The position numbers and the translations under genes are program-made. From Candidatus Krumholzibacteriia bacterium (GTDB lineage Bacteria > Krumholzibacteriota > Krumholzibacteriia > WVZY01 > JAKEHA01), in assembly GCA_025923935.1 (NCBI GenBank), contig JAICFA010000003.1, positions 1 through 39,271 of the forward strand: a DNA stretch of 39,271 nucleotides, given 5' to 3'. The notes under the pieces are model-generated. The model saw only the letters and a list, made by a program, of their open reading frames with translations. It was not told the origin of the DNA and did not search any database. Below are positions 27,353-37,184 of this stretch, piece by piece; the first letter of the stretch is position 1; each line of letters opens with the position of its first letter.

Positions 27353-27841
27353 ATGTACCGGATTCTCGGCGTGGACCCAGGCAGCAACTGCACCGGCTAC
27401 GGACTCGTGTCCGGCAGCGGCGACCAGGTTGCCTACGTTTCTTCCGGCACCATCGCGCCGTCGCGCACGCAGTCGCGCTACGAGCGATTGAAAGAGATCT
27501 ACGATGGTGTGGCCCGTGTGATTCGCGAGCTCGAGCCCACCCACTTCGCCATCGAAGATGTTTTCTACAGCAAGAATCCGCGCAGTACACTCGTCCTGGG
27601 TGAAGCGCGCGGTGCCGCCATCTTGGCGGCGACCCTAGCCGGGATTCCGGTCTACGAATATTCAGCGCGCGAAGTAAAGCAGTCCGTCACCGGCAACGGG
27701 GCGGCGGACAAGTCGCAAGTGAGTTTCATGCTGACGAAGATTCTCAACCTGCAAACGACACCGGAGCGCGCGGACGAGTCCGACGCGCTCGCCATCGCCA
27801 TGTGCCACGCCTTCAAGCGCCGCGACTGGGACGGCAAATGA
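27353..27841 (+). CDS. ruvC: Holliday junction endonuclease RuvC
   Basis: MYRILGVDPGSNCTGYGLV, FAIEDVFYSKNPRSTLVLGEARGAAI, DESDALAIAMCHA. Confidence 0.98.
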   Translation: MYRILGVDPGSNCTGYGLVSGSGDQVAYVSSGTIAPSRTQSRYERLKEIYDGVARVIRELEPTHFAIEDVFYSKNPRSTLVLGEARGAAILAATLAGIPVYEYSAREVKQSVTGNGAADKSQVSFMLTKILNLQTTPERADESDALAIAMCHAFKRRDWDGK

Positions 27842-28434
27842 TCTCGCGCCTGCGCGGACGAGTGGTGAGCGCGCACCCGCGCTGTGTGGTGGAAGTGGGT
27901 GGTATCGGCCTCGAGGTGGCAATCCCGGAGAAAGACCGCGAGGCGTTGACGCCGACGGACGCGGAGATCGTGTTTCACACGCATTTGGTAGTTCGCGAGG
28001 ATCGTTTGAGCCTGTTTGGCTTCTTGCACCGAGACGATCGCGAGCTGTTTCTCAAATTGATCGATGTGTCGGGCGTAGGTCCCAAGATCGCGCTGGCGTT
28101 ATTGTCGCAGCACTCGGCCGCGCGCGTCGTCACCGCCATCAAAAAGGGCGACGCGGTGTTCTTGTCGAAGATTCCGGGGATCGGGAAGAAGACCGCCGAG
28201 CGCATCGGCCTGGAGCTGGCCGATAAGCTGGACGACTTCGCCAGCAGCGACGAGCCGATAACGCCGACGTCGAAGAGCGGGATTCGCGAGGAAGTGATCC
28301 TCGCGCTGACGTCGCTCGGAATGTCGCGGCCGTCTGCGGAAGCCGTGTTGGACCGGATGGATTGGAGCCCGGAGGGCGAGCGCTCCGTCGAAGACGTGGT
28401 GCGCGATGCGCTAAAGTATGCTAGCCGAGGATGA
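27838..28434 (+). CDS. ruvA: Holliday junction helicase subunit RuvA
   Basis: MISRLRGRVV, LFLKLIDVSGVGPKIALALLS, IPGIGKKTAERIGLEL; ATGA overlap with ruvC. Confidence 0.98.
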   Translation: MISRLRGRVVSAHPRCVVEVGGIGLEVAIPEKDREALTPTDAEIVFHTHLVVREDRLSLFGFLHRDDRELFLKLIDVSGVGPKIALALLSQHSAARVVTAIKKGDAVFLSKIPGIGKKTAERIGLELADKLDDFASSDEPITPTSKSGIREEVILALTSLGMSRPSAEAVLDRMDWSPEGERSVEDVVRDALKYASRG

Positions 28435-28435
28435 C

Positions 28436-29464
28436 ATGACCGACCGACTCACCAACCCCGCTATCTCTCCCGACGATGCCAAGAGCGACGCGCTCTTGCG
28501 CCCGCGCAAGCTGGAGGAGTTCGTGGGGCAGACGGAGCTCAAAGAAAACCTGCGCGTCTTCATCGACGCCGCCAAGCAGCGGCACGAGGCGCTCGACCAT
28601 GTGCTGCTCTACGGCCCGCCGGGTCTGGGGAAGACTACACTGGCGCACATCGTCGCCAACGAGCTGGAAGTGCCCATCAAGATCACGTCGGGGCCGGCAT
28701 TTCAAAATGCCGCCGAGCTGCTCGGTGTCCTGAGCCACATCGAGAAGAATCAGGTCGTCTTCATCGACGAGATCCATCGTTTGCCACGCATCTTGGAAGA
28801 GCACATGTACCAAGCGATGGATTCCTTGAAGTGCGAGCTCATCGTCGACAAGGGACCCAATGCGCGTCATTACACACTCAACATCGAGCCCTTCACCCTG
28901 ATCGGTGCTACCACGCGCGCCGGCATGATCACCGCACCGCTGCGCGATCGCTTCGGCGTAGTCATGCGGCTCGACTTCTACACGCCACAGGAGCTGTGTA
29001 CGATCATCAAGCGCTCGGCGGGAATCCTGGAGATCGAGGTCTCGGACGACGGTGCCGACGAGATTGCGCGCCGCGCGCGCGGCACACCGCGCATCGCCAA
29101 CCGCCTGCTCAAGCGCACGCGCGACTTTGCCCAAGTGCAGGGCAAGAAGTCGATCGACCGCGAAGCGGCGGACTTCGCGCTCAAGCGCTTGCGCGTGGAC
29201 GAGCGCGGCCTGGACGAGATGGACCGCCGCATTCTCACCTCGATCGTGCAGAAATTTGGCGGCGGGCCGGTTGGGATCCAGTCGCTCGCGGTCGCGGTCA
29301 GCGAAGAAACGGAAACGCTCGAGGATGTCTACGAGCCGTTCCTCATCCAACAGGGATTCTTGCAACGCACGCCGCGCGGGCGCATCGCCACACCGCTGGC
29401 CCTGACGCACCTCGGGCTCGCCGGATCAGCCGGCAAGCCCGAAGCGGAAGGTCGACTCTTCTAG
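28436..29464 (+). CDS. ruvB: Holliday junction ATP-dependent helicase RuvB
   Basis: LRPRKLEEFVGQTELKENLRVFI, LLYGPPGLGKTTLAHIVANE, FIDEIHRLPRILEE, IGATTRAGMITAPLRDRFG; ATG at 28418 is an alternative start. Confidence 0.98.
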   Translation: MTDRLTNPAISPDDAKSDALLRPRKLEEFVGQTELKENLRVFIDAAKQRHEALDHVLLYGPPGLGKTTLAHIVANELEVPIKITSGPAFQNAAELLGVLSHIEKNQVVFIDEIHRLPRILEEHMYQAMDSLKCELIVDKGPNARHYTLNIEPFTLIGATTRAGMITAPLRDRFGVVMRLDFYTPQELCTIIKRSAGILEIEVSDDGADEIARRARGTPRIANRLLKRTRDFAQVQGKKSIDREAADFALKRLRVDERGLDEMDRRILTSIVQKFGGGPVGIQSLAVAVSEETETLEDVYEPFLIQQGFLQRTPRGRIATPLALTHLGLAGSAGKPEAEGRLF

Positions 29465-29473
29465 TTTCTCCTC

Positions 29474-31096
29474 TTATTTCAGACGAATTACCTTCGTGCT
29501 CCCGCGGTGAATTGCGCCGCTAACACCGCGCGCCGCCAAGCGTGCGAAGTAGACGCCGCTTGGCGCCGCGCTGCCTCCCGTAGTGCGTCCGTCCCAGTGC
29601 ATCTCACGAGATCCTGCTCGCTTAGTCGACTCGGTAAGCGTGGCAACTCGACGCCCGGACGCGTCGAAGATGTCTACGTGAGCGTGCGCTGCTTCGGGGA
29701 GATCGAAGCCGAAGACCACGCTTGCGCCGGCTGGGTTCGGATAGGAGGTAAGGGTGACGTTCGGCAGCGAAGGAACTTTTCCATCGACCGGCGTCGGGCT
29801 CGCTCCAAACCTGGCTAGAACGAAATCGCCCTGATTCGACGTGAAATCGAATCCGCTGGCGAGCATGCGCTGCTGCGCGTCGAAAGCGATGTCGGTGACC
29901 CATGCGCTGCCGAATGTGAAGGTCAAGTCCGGCGACGCGACGCCGTTCGCCCCGAAGGCGGCGTCCGGGCTGCCGTCGGCGTTGAGGCGCACCAGCGCGG
30001 CCTCGCCCGTGCCCGCCCCTCCGCCGAGGAGAATTTTACCGTCGGGTGCAATGGCCAACGCATAGCAGACGTCGGGAGAGATCGATACCGGGATGCTCAC
30101 CGCGCCGCCTTCGCCGAAGTTCGGGTCGAGTTGGCCGTCGGCGAGAAAACGAAACACGCCGAAGTTCTTCAAGCTGGGTTGACTGGGCCGCGGCACGGTA
30201 CATCCGACGTAGAAGCTCCCGTCGTCGCGACGCACCAGCTTGAGATGGTGGTTGTCGATGGGGACTTCGGGGAAGAGCAGGTTGGCCCCGCCGATCGGAA
30301 CCACATCTCCGTCACCGTCGACCTGCATCACGATGAATTCCACGCGGCCGTTGCGGAACACGGTCGTTGCGATCATCGCGCCGAAATCGGGCGTGAAGTC
30401 GACCGCGGGGCGAGTGAACAAGATCGACAGGAGCGGCATTTCGAAGCGCAGGGTGCCGTTCATGCCGTACGAAGGATCCGGCGAACCGTCCGACAGCAAG
30501 CGGCGGAAGCCGAGGCCGTTGACGCCGCCGTTGATGTTGGCGTTGCAGCGGCCCGCCGCGAGGATCTTGCCGTCGGGGAGGACGGCCACAGCCGACATTT
30601 CTCCGCTCGAAACTGGATCCCAGCGGCCCACTCGGGCGCCGTCGAGAGCGAACAGGCTGTCGATGGACCCGTCCGCGTTGAAGCGATAGATGGAGGGAAC
30701 TTGATCGCTGGTTCCATTCGATACCATTTGCATGCCGGCGACCACGATCTTGCCGTCGCTCTGCAGCGCCACCGCATTCGCCTGATCGCGGAATTGCCAG
30801 CGCGTGCTGATCACGCCACCAGCGCCGAAGCTCGGGTCGGGGCTGCCGTCGGAAAGATGACGCGCCATGGCGATGAACCAACCAGCGGGTCCATCAGCGA
30901 CGCCGGCGGCCAGCAGCCTGCCGTCCGGCTGGATCATGAACGCGTTGGGCGCGTCGGCGTAGCCCGGCTGAGTACTGGAATGAGCCCGCCCGCCGATTCC
31001 AAAGGTGGCATCGAGCTCGGGCTCGATGGCCTGTGACGCGGTGGTCCCCGTCAGACTGGCAATGACTAGCAACGCGTGTATCGCCTGAAGTTTCAT
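29474..31096 (-). CDS. Exported delta-60-repeat (RCC1/kelch-like) protein with C-terminal FlgD/T9SS-like sorting domain
   Basis: Signal peptide MKLQAIHALLVIASLTGTTASQA; repeats of type SDGSPDPSFGAGGV...ALQSDGKIVVAG; C-terminus SYPNPAGASVVFGFDLPEAAHAHVDIFDASGRRVATL...MHWDGRTTGGSAAPSGVYFARL. Confidence 0.88.
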   Translation of the reverse strand: MKLQAIHALLVIASLTGTTASQAIEPELDATFGIGGRAHSSTQPGYADAPNAFMIQPDGRLLAAGVADGPAGWFIAMARHLSDGSPDPSFGAGGVISTRWQFRDQANAVALQSDGKIVVAGMQMVSNGTSDQVPSIYRFNADGSIDSLFALDGARVGRWDPVSSGEMSAVAVLPDGKILAAGRCNANINGGVNGLGFRRLLSDGSPDPSYGMNGTLRFEMPLLSILFTRPAVDFTPDFGAMIATTVFRNGRVEFIVMQVDGDGDVVPIGGANLLFPEVPIDNHHLKLVRRDDGSFYVGCTVPRPSQPSLKNFGVFRFLADGQLDPNFGEGGAVSIPVSISPDVCYALAIAPDGKILLGGGAGTGEAALVRLNADGSPDAAFGANGVASPDLTFTFGSAWVTDIAFDAQQRMLASGFDFTSNQGDFVLARFGASPTPVDGKVPSLPNVTLTSYPNPAGASVVFGFDLPEAAHAHVDIFDASGRRVATLTESTKRAGSREMHWDGRTTGGSAAPSGVYFARLAARGVSGAIHRGSTKVIRLK

Positions 31097-31208
31097 CGAT
31101 GTCCTCCCAGGTATCCGGCTGGCTTTCCGGCGGATGGTCTTCTGGTGAGACAACGATGGACGCGAAAAATCACGCGACTTCGTGTATCCTGGAGCGCACC
31201 CCCGAAAG

Positions 31209-32264
31209 TTGAAACACGCTTTGCTCGTCGACGATTTCTCGTACTACTTGCCCGAGTCCCTTATTGCGCAGGAGCCTGCGCCCGAACGTGCCGCCAGCCG
31301 CTTGCTGGTAGGCTCGCGCGTTGGCGATGACCCGCCCCATCATGCAGCGTTCCGCGATCTCCCCGAATGGCTGCGCGCCGGCGACGTGCTGGTGGTGAAT
31401 CGCACCCGTGTGGTGCCCGCGCGGCTGCGCGCGCGCCGCGACAAAGACGGCCTGGAATTCGAGGTGTTCTTCGTTCGTGCGCACGGCGAACGCGAGTTCG
31501 ATGCGTGGGCACGCCCGATGCGAAAGCTCAAGGTGGGCGACGTGCTGCACGTTGGGGAAGCGACCATTTGCTATCAGCATCGTGAGAACGAGCGCAACGC
31601 GCGCTTCGCCCTCGAGACGGGCGCCACTACCGTCGACGAACTCCTCGAGAAGACGGGACACGTTCCGCTGCCACCGTACATTCAGCGCGCCGATGCCCAC
31701 AGCGATCGCGACCGCTACCAAACCGTCTTCGCGCGCGAACGCGGCTCGGTGGCGGCGCCCACCGCGGGACTTCACTTCGATGACCCGTTGGTCGATGCCA
31801 TCAAGCAGTGCGGCGTCGATGTGCGCGAGCTCGTGCTGCACGTGGGTCCGGGAACGTTTCAGCCGCTGCCGCATTCAATCGTGGAGGATAACCGCCTAGC
31901 CAGCGAAGTGTTCGAGATCGATGCGGACACATTGCGTGCGGTTGCAGACGCGAAGGGAGACGGGCGGCGCGTGATTGCGGTGGGTACCACCACCACGCGC
32001 GTTCTCGAGACCGCCGCCCAGCGCGGGTGGTTGCAGACACCCTTCGAGGATCGTCGCGGAGAGACCGACCTGTTCATTTACCCGGGATTCGAGTTTCATG
32101 CCATCGACGGGCTCATCACCAACTTCCATCTGCCGCGCTCGTCGCTCTTCATGCTGGTGTGCGCATTCGTACGAACCGAGCGCGCGTTGGCTCTATATAA
32201 TGAGGCAGTGGCTCGGCAGTACCGCTTCTACAGCTATGGGGACGCCATGCTCATCGTCCCATAA
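31209..32264 (+). CDS. queA: S-adenosylmethionine:tRNA ribosyltransferase-isomerase QueA
   Basis: LLVDDFSYYLPESLIAQEPAPERAASRLLV, VVNRTRVVPARLRARR, VAAPTAGLHFDDPL, HVGPGTFQPL; start ambiguous (GTG 31182 or TTG 31209). Confidence 0.96.
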   Translation: MKHALLVDDFSYYLPESLIAQEPAPERAASRLLVGSRVGDDPPHHAAFRDLPEWLRAGDVLVVNRTRVVPARLRARRDKDGLEFEVFFVRAHGEREFDAWARPMRKLKVGDVLHVGEATICYQHRENERNARFALETGATTVDELLEKTGHVPLPPYIQRADAHSDRDRYQTVFARERGSVAAPTAGLHFDDPLVDAIKQCGVDVRELVLHVGPGTFQPLPHSIVEDNRLASEVFEIDADTLRAVADAKGDGRRVIAVGTTTTRVLETAAQRGWLQTPFEDRRGETDLFIYPGFEFHAIDGLITNFHLPRSSLFMLVCAFVRTERALALYNEAVARQYRFYSYGDAMLIVP

Positions 32265-32321
32265 GTATTCTCGACGCCCGGCGCGCATCCTGCTAACTTC
32301 CCCTCGACTTACCCGCGGGAG

Positions 32322-35105
32322 TTGGAAATGAAAAAGAAGCTTCTCATTATCGCAGGCGTGGTCGTGGCGGTCATCGTCATTGCCATCGTCATCGTCGGCG
32401 CGAATCTCGACAAGATCATCAACAGCCGCAAGGGCGATCTGCTCGCCCGCGCGAAAGCGACCACGGGCCGCGACATCACCATCGGCGAGGTGGGCGTGTC
32501 GTGGTGGCCGCCGGTGGGGGCGCGCGTGTCCGACGTCGTCATCTCCGATGACCCCGCGGTTTCCAACCAGCCCTTCGTGACCGCCAAAGACGTGCGCATC
32601 AATGTGAAGCTCCTTCCGCTCCTGCGTAAGCAGGTCGAAGTGGGGCGTTTCGTCCTGGTCGAGCCCAACATCACCGTGGTCAAGCTCGACGCCAAGCGTT
32701 TCAACTTCACCAGCATGATCGAACAAGCGTCGGGAGTATCGCCGGCCGGGCCGGCGGGTAGCACGCCGCCAACCTCCGCGCCCAAGGAGCAGGCCGCGTT
32801 CGCGCTCGGCTTCGCGGATATCAAAGACGGCACGGTGCATTACATCGATCGCACTACCGGTTTCGACCGCACCATCAAGGACATCGATTTCGAAGCGGAG
32901 AACGTGGGCTTCGACTCGGAGATGAAGGCAACACTCGCGGCCGCGGTCTTCGGCGACGAGCAAGATGTGAAGCTGGACGCCAAAGTGGGTCCGATCGGGA
33001 AACAAAACACGCCCGAGGCGATGGCGCAGGCGCCGTTATCGGCGTCGTTCGAGCTGGACGACGTGACCTTCGCCGAGTTGCAAGCGTTTGCGCCGCCCAA
33101 ACCGGGTGAACGCAAGAAGCCGGCGCAAGAAGGAACACTTTCTGCGAAGGCATCGCTCGAGGGGAAACTCGGAGAAGCGCGCCTGGAGGCACTCACGGCC
33201 GACATCGCCGCCTTCGGCGCCAAAGAATCCAACATCAAGCTGGAAGCGAGCGGCGGACCGTTCAACTTGCTGGGCGACTCGAGCCAGGTCTACGCCGGCG
33301 CGAACGTAAAAGGCCAACTGAGCGCCGGGCCGGTTCCGCTGGACAACGTGAAATTGGCGCCCAAGGATCCGTCCAAGCCCGCGCCCAAGTTGGGCGGCGA
33401 CGTAAACGGTCGCGTCACCTTCGACGGCAACATGGCCGGACTTCCGTTTCAAGGCGACGTGGACGCGACCAACGCGAGCTATGAAGTGCCCGCGCAGCTG
33501 GTGAAAAAAGCGGGGGTTCCCGCCAAAGCAAATTTCAAGGGAACATTCCGTCCGCAGGGTGCACCCAACGAGGGAATCGAGCTTTCCGACATCGATCTCG
33601 TCGTGCACACCATCAAGGCGAATGGATCCGGCAAGATCGTGCCCTTCAAGGGCCGCGAGTCGATGAGTATCGCCATCGATGCGGCGACGTCGCTGGCCCC
33701 GTTGCAGGAATTGCTGCCGGCGATGGCCGCCTCGCCGCCTACCGGCGACGCCAAGGTCAACGTGCGCATCTCGCGCTCCGGGCCGCCCCAAACCCCGCCC
33801 AACATCACGGGTAGCGCCACCGTGTCGAACTTCGGCGCCAAGGTGACCAACGTCCCCAAGCCGATCAGCGGCGGCAATGCCACCATCACCTTCAGCGGCA
33901 AAACCGCGAGCATTCCCAACGCGACCTTCGCCATCGGCAAAAGCAATTTCAAGGTGAACGCGGAAGTCACTTCGTTCGCGCCGATGGCTGCTGCGTACAC
34001 CGTGACCTCACCGGAGATCTATCGCGCCGATGTGCAAGCGCCGGCCGCCGGTGCCAAGCCGATGCCGCGCGAGGAAGTGTTTCGCAACGTCACCGTCAAG
34101 GGCACGAGCAGTCAGAAGGCACCCAAGGTGATGGAGAACAACATTACCATCACGTCGGGTAGCGGTATCGCCGCCAACATCGACTATAAGGATGCCGAAG
34201 CGGTCGTGCGCGCCACACCCGAGCAAGCCTTCATCGATCACTTCTCCGCCAACGCGATGGCGGGGAGCATCAGCGGCACCGGCGTATTCCGTCCCAAAGA
34301 ATCCAAGTTTGATGTGAAGGCGAAAGTCGACAAAGTCAATTTGACCGAATACTTCCGCTACAAGAGTCCCGCGCTGGCAGAAGCGGTGGCGGGACGAATC
34401 AGCGGCGACATCGATTTGGCCGGTCACGGCAAGACGTGGGAAGCGCTGCAAAAGACGCTAACCGGCCGTGGTGGCGCAGTGGTGTTGGAAGGCGCCTTGT
34501 TGAACACCAACCTGACCGAGCAGTTGTTCAACGGCTTCGCGGCCAGTCCCTTGGTGCCGCCGACTGTCATTGCCAACATCAAGAAGAAGAACCCGACCCT
34601 CTTCGGCACCAACAAGACCATGTTCGAGAATCTCGCCGGCAAGATCGCCATTCAAGGCGGCAAGATCAGCACGGCAGATTTGAAGCTGGCGTCCAACGAT
34701 TTTTCGCTGGTGGGCGACGGTTGGTTTTCGTTCGACAAGACGCTCGACTTGAACACCACGCTGACACTGTCGCAGAAGCTCACGAACGATCTCATCGCCG
34801 AAATTCCGGCCGCAAAGTTCTTGCTCAACTCCAATGGACGCTTCGAAGTTCCGCTGAAGCTCACCGGTGCGATCATGAAGCCCGCCGTCGGCGTGGATAG
34901 CAACGCCATTCAGGCGCGGTTGCAGCAAGGTCTGGTGCAGCAGGGCAAGCAAGACCTCAACAAGAAGGCGACCGAGACGGTGAAGGGGCTTTTGGAAGGA
35001 ATCGGTAAGAAGAAAGAACCGCCCAAAACGCCGCCCGCGGAGCAGCCCAAAACACCGCCCACGACGCCACCCACGACTCCGCCGGCCGACACCACCAAGG
35101 GCTAA
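32322..35105 (+). CDS. AsmA-family protein
   Basis: N-terminal TM, DKIINSRKGDLLARAKATTGRDITIGEVGVSWWPPVGARVSDVVI; C-terminal AsmA-type GxFxxxxxTxxL-rich region; Pro/Thr-rich tail. Confidence 0.88.
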   Translation: MEMKKKLLIIAGVVVAVIVIAIVIVGANLDKIINSRKGDLLARAKATTGRDITIGEVGVSWWPPVGARVSDVVISDDPAVSNQPFVTAKDVRINVKLLPLLRKQVEVGRFVLVEPNITVVKLDAKRFNFTSMIEQASGVSPAGPAGSTPPTSAPKEQAAFALGFADIKDGTVHYIDRTTGFDRTIKDIDFEAENVGFDSEMKATLAAAVFGDEQDVKLDAKVGPIGKQNTPEAMAQAPLSASFELDDVTFAELQAFAPPKPGERKKPAQEGTLSAKASLEGKLGEARLEALTADIAAFGAKESNIKLEASGGPFNLLGDSSQVYAGANVKGQLSAGPVPLDNVKLAPKDPSKPAPKLGGDVNGRVTFDGNMAGLPFQGDVDATNASYEVPAQLVKKAGVPAKANFKGTFRPQGAPNEGIELSDIDLVVHTIKANGSGKIVPFKGRESMSIAIDAATSLAPLQELLPAMAASPPTGDAKVNVRISRSGPPQTPPNITGSATVSNFGAKVTNVPKPISGGNATITFSGKTASIPNATFAIGKSNFKVNAEVTSFAPMAAAYTVTSPEIYRADVQAPAAGAKPMPREEVFRNVTVKGTSSQKAPKVMENNITITSGSGIAANIDYKDAEAVVRATPEQAFIDHFSANAMAGSISGTGVFRPKESKFDVKAKVDKVNLTEYFRYKSPALAEAVAGRISGDIDLAGHGKTWEALQKTLTGRGGAVVLEGALLNTNLTEQLFNGFAASPLVPPTVIANIKKKNPTLFGTNKTMFENLAGKIAIQGGKISTADLKLASNDFSLVGDGWFSFDKTLDLNTTLTLSQKLTNDLIAEIPAAKFLLNSNGRFEVPLKLTGAIMKPAVGVDSNAIQARLQQGLVQQGKQDLNKKATETVKGLLEGIGKKKEPPKTPPAEQPKTPPTTPPTTPPADTTKG

Positions 35106-35152
35106 GTCCGCCCGGGTAGCGGCTTTCGTCGCGCGCGTGGTACAGTAACGCC

Positions 35153-36313
35153 ATGCCGTTCGGTTTTTCAGTCGAGGCACACTCGCAGGGCGCGCGCGCG
35201 GGCATTCTCACCACCGATCACGGCCGCATCGAAACACCGGTGTTCATGCCGGTGGGGACCCAGGGTGCGGTCAAGGGTGTGACCGCACGCGACGTGTGGG
35301 ACACGGGGGCGCGCCTTATTCTGGGCAATGCCTATCATCTCTATCTTCGCCCCGGCGTCGACTTGATCGCGCGTGCGGGCGGACTGCACCAATTTGTCGG
35401 CTGGGACGGTGCGATGCTCACCGACAGCGGTGGCTACCAAGTGTTCAGTCTCGCGTCGCTGATGCGCGTGGGCGACGACGGGGTCACCTTTCGCTCGCAC
35501 ATCGACGGCTCATTGCACCAATTCACGCCCGAAGCCGTGATGGAATACCAAGCGCGCATCGGCGCCGACATTGTGATGAGCTTCGATTCCTTCGGCGGCA
35601 TTCCGTCCGCGCGCCGCGATGCGGAGCGCTCGGTTGATCTGACCACCAAGTGGGCCGCGCGCGGCTTGCGAGCCGTCGGCACGCGTTTCAATCGCTACGG
35701 GTACGAACAGGTGGTATTCGGCATCGTGCAGGGTGCAGAATACTCCGATCTGCGCACTCGCTCCGCGACCGAACTCGCCGCGATGGATTTCCCCGGCTAC
35801 GCCCTCGGCGGTTTGTCGGTGGGCGAGTCCAAAGACACCACGTGGGATCTGGCCGAGGCGACTACGGCTCTGCTACCCATTAATCGCCCGCGCTATTTGA
35901 TGGGCATGGGCACACCGCTGGACTTGATCGACGCGGTCGCACGCGGCGTCGACATGCTCGACTGTGTCTTGCCGACGCGCAACGCCCGCAACGGAACGGT
36001 GTTCTCGCGCGACGGCAAAGTGGTGCTGCGCAACGCCGCGTACGCGAACGACCTGGTACCGCTCGACGGCGAGTGCGGCTGCATCGCCTGCCAGCGCCAC
36101 ACGCGCGCCTACCTGCGGCATTTGTTCCTGTCCAACGAGATGCTGGGGCCGATGCTGGCCACGTCGCACAATTTGTTTTTCTACGCCGACGTCATGCGCG
36201 CCGCACGCGCCGCCATCGTCGCCGGCCAATTCGACGCATGGCGCAACGCCTTCGTCGAACGATTTACGCGCGGCGACCGCGAGTCGGCGGCGCGCGCCGG
36301 AGTCGAAACTTAA
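35153..36313 (+). CDS. tgt: tRNA-guanine transglycosylase (queuine tRNA-ribosyltransferase)
   Basis: TPVFMPVGTQGAVKGVT, GWDGAMLTDSGGYQVFSLA, zinc site CGCIACQRHTRAYLRHLF. Confidence 0.98.
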   Translation: MPFGFSVEAHSQGARAGILTTDHGRIETPVFMPVGTQGAVKGVTARDVWDTGARLILGNAYHLYLRPGVDLIARAGGLHQFVGWDGAMLTDSGGYQVFSLASLMRVGDDGVTFRSHIDGSLHQFTPEAVMEYQARIGADIVMSFDSFGGIPSARRDAERSVDLTTKWAARGLRAVGTRFNRYGYEQVVFGIVQGAEYSDLRTRSATELAAMDFPGYALGGLSVGESKDTTWDLAEATTALLPINRPRYLMGMGTPLDLIDAVARGVDMLDCVLPTRNARNGTVFSRDGKVVLRNAAYANDLVPLDGECGCIACQRHTRAYLRHLFLSNEMLGPMLATSHNLFFYADVMRAARAAIVAGQFDAWRNAFVERFTRGDRESAARAGVET

Positions 36314-36328
36314 CCAAGGAGGACCTCT

Positions 36329-36646
36329 TTGAATGCCACGCTGTTCGCGATGATGCCCGCCGACCCGAGCGGGGGCGGCCCGAGCCCGATCTCGATGCTC
36401 TTGCCCCTGGTCGGCATGCTGGCGATTTTCTATTTCCTGCTCATCCGGCCGCAGCAGAAGCGCCAGAAAGAGATGCAGAAGATGATCAGCGCGCTCAAGA
36501 AGGGCGACCGCGTGGTCACTGCCAGCGGTTTGTACGGCTCCATCGCCGGCTTGCGCGACGATGTCGTGGTGGTGGAGATCGCGGACGGTGTCAAAGTCGA
36601 GATGATGCGCAACGCCGTGACCGGTGTGGTGGCGCGCGAAAGTTAG
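36329..36646 (+). CDS. yajC: Preprotein translocase subunit YajC
   Basis: TTG start with SD aaggagg; LVGMLAIFYFLLIRPQQKRQKEMQKMISALKKGDRVVTASGLYGSI. Confidence 0.96.
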   Translation: MNATLFAMMPADPSGGGPSPISMLLPLVGMLAIFYFLLIRPQQKRQKEMQKMISALKKGDRVVTASGLYGSIAGLRDDVVVVEIADGVKVEMMRNAVTGVVARES

Positions 36647-36665
36647 CGAGCGGTTGACCGGGACG

Positions 36666-37184
36666 ATGAAGCTGCAGCTGCGATATTACGGCGATCCCAT
36701 CCTACGCAAGCGTGCTTCCGAGGTTCACGACTTCGACCCACAGCTGCGCGCGGAAGCGGAGGCGATGATCGACACCATGTACGAGGCCGCCGGTGTCGGG
36801 TTGGCGGGGCCGCAAGTGGGCCTCGAGAAGCGCTTACTCGTGGCGTTGCAAATGGAGGACCCCGACGACAACGAGGCCGAACCCATCGTCATGGTCAACC
36901 CCGAGATCCTGGAGCGGTCGCCGGAGAACTGGGTGTTCGAAGAAGGCTGCTTGAGCATTCCCGGCATTCGCGGCGACGTGACGCGGCCCGAGCGCGTCCG
37001 CGTGCGCTACCAAGACGTCGCGGGGAAGCCGCACGAAATCGAGGTCGACGCCATGTTCGCGCGCGTGATCCAGCACGAGATCGACCACCTCGATGGCAAA
37101 TTGTTCATCGATTACCTGTCCATGGGAGAGCGCACGCTGCTGAAACCCAAGCTCAAGAAGATCGCGGAGAAATACGCCTCGTGA
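36666..37184 (+). CDS. def: Peptide deformylase
   Basis: GVGLAGPQVG, EEGCLSIPG, QHEIDHLDGKLFIDYL. Confidence 0.98.
   Translation: MKLQLRYYGDPILRKRASEVHDFDPQLRAEAEAMIDTMYEAAGVGLAGPQVGLEKRLLVALQMEDPDDNEAEPIVMVNPEILERSPENWVFEEGCLSIPGIRGDVTRPERVRVRYQDVAGKPHEIEVDAMFARVIQHEIDHLDGKLFIDYLSMGERTLLKPKLKKIAEKYAS

Noticed and set aside
32196-32201. Perfect TATAAT box near the queA 3' end as a promoter for the AsmA gene
   Set aside because: No acceptable -35 at 16-18 nt spacing, and it is explained as codons for ALYNEA; kept only as a weak possibility.
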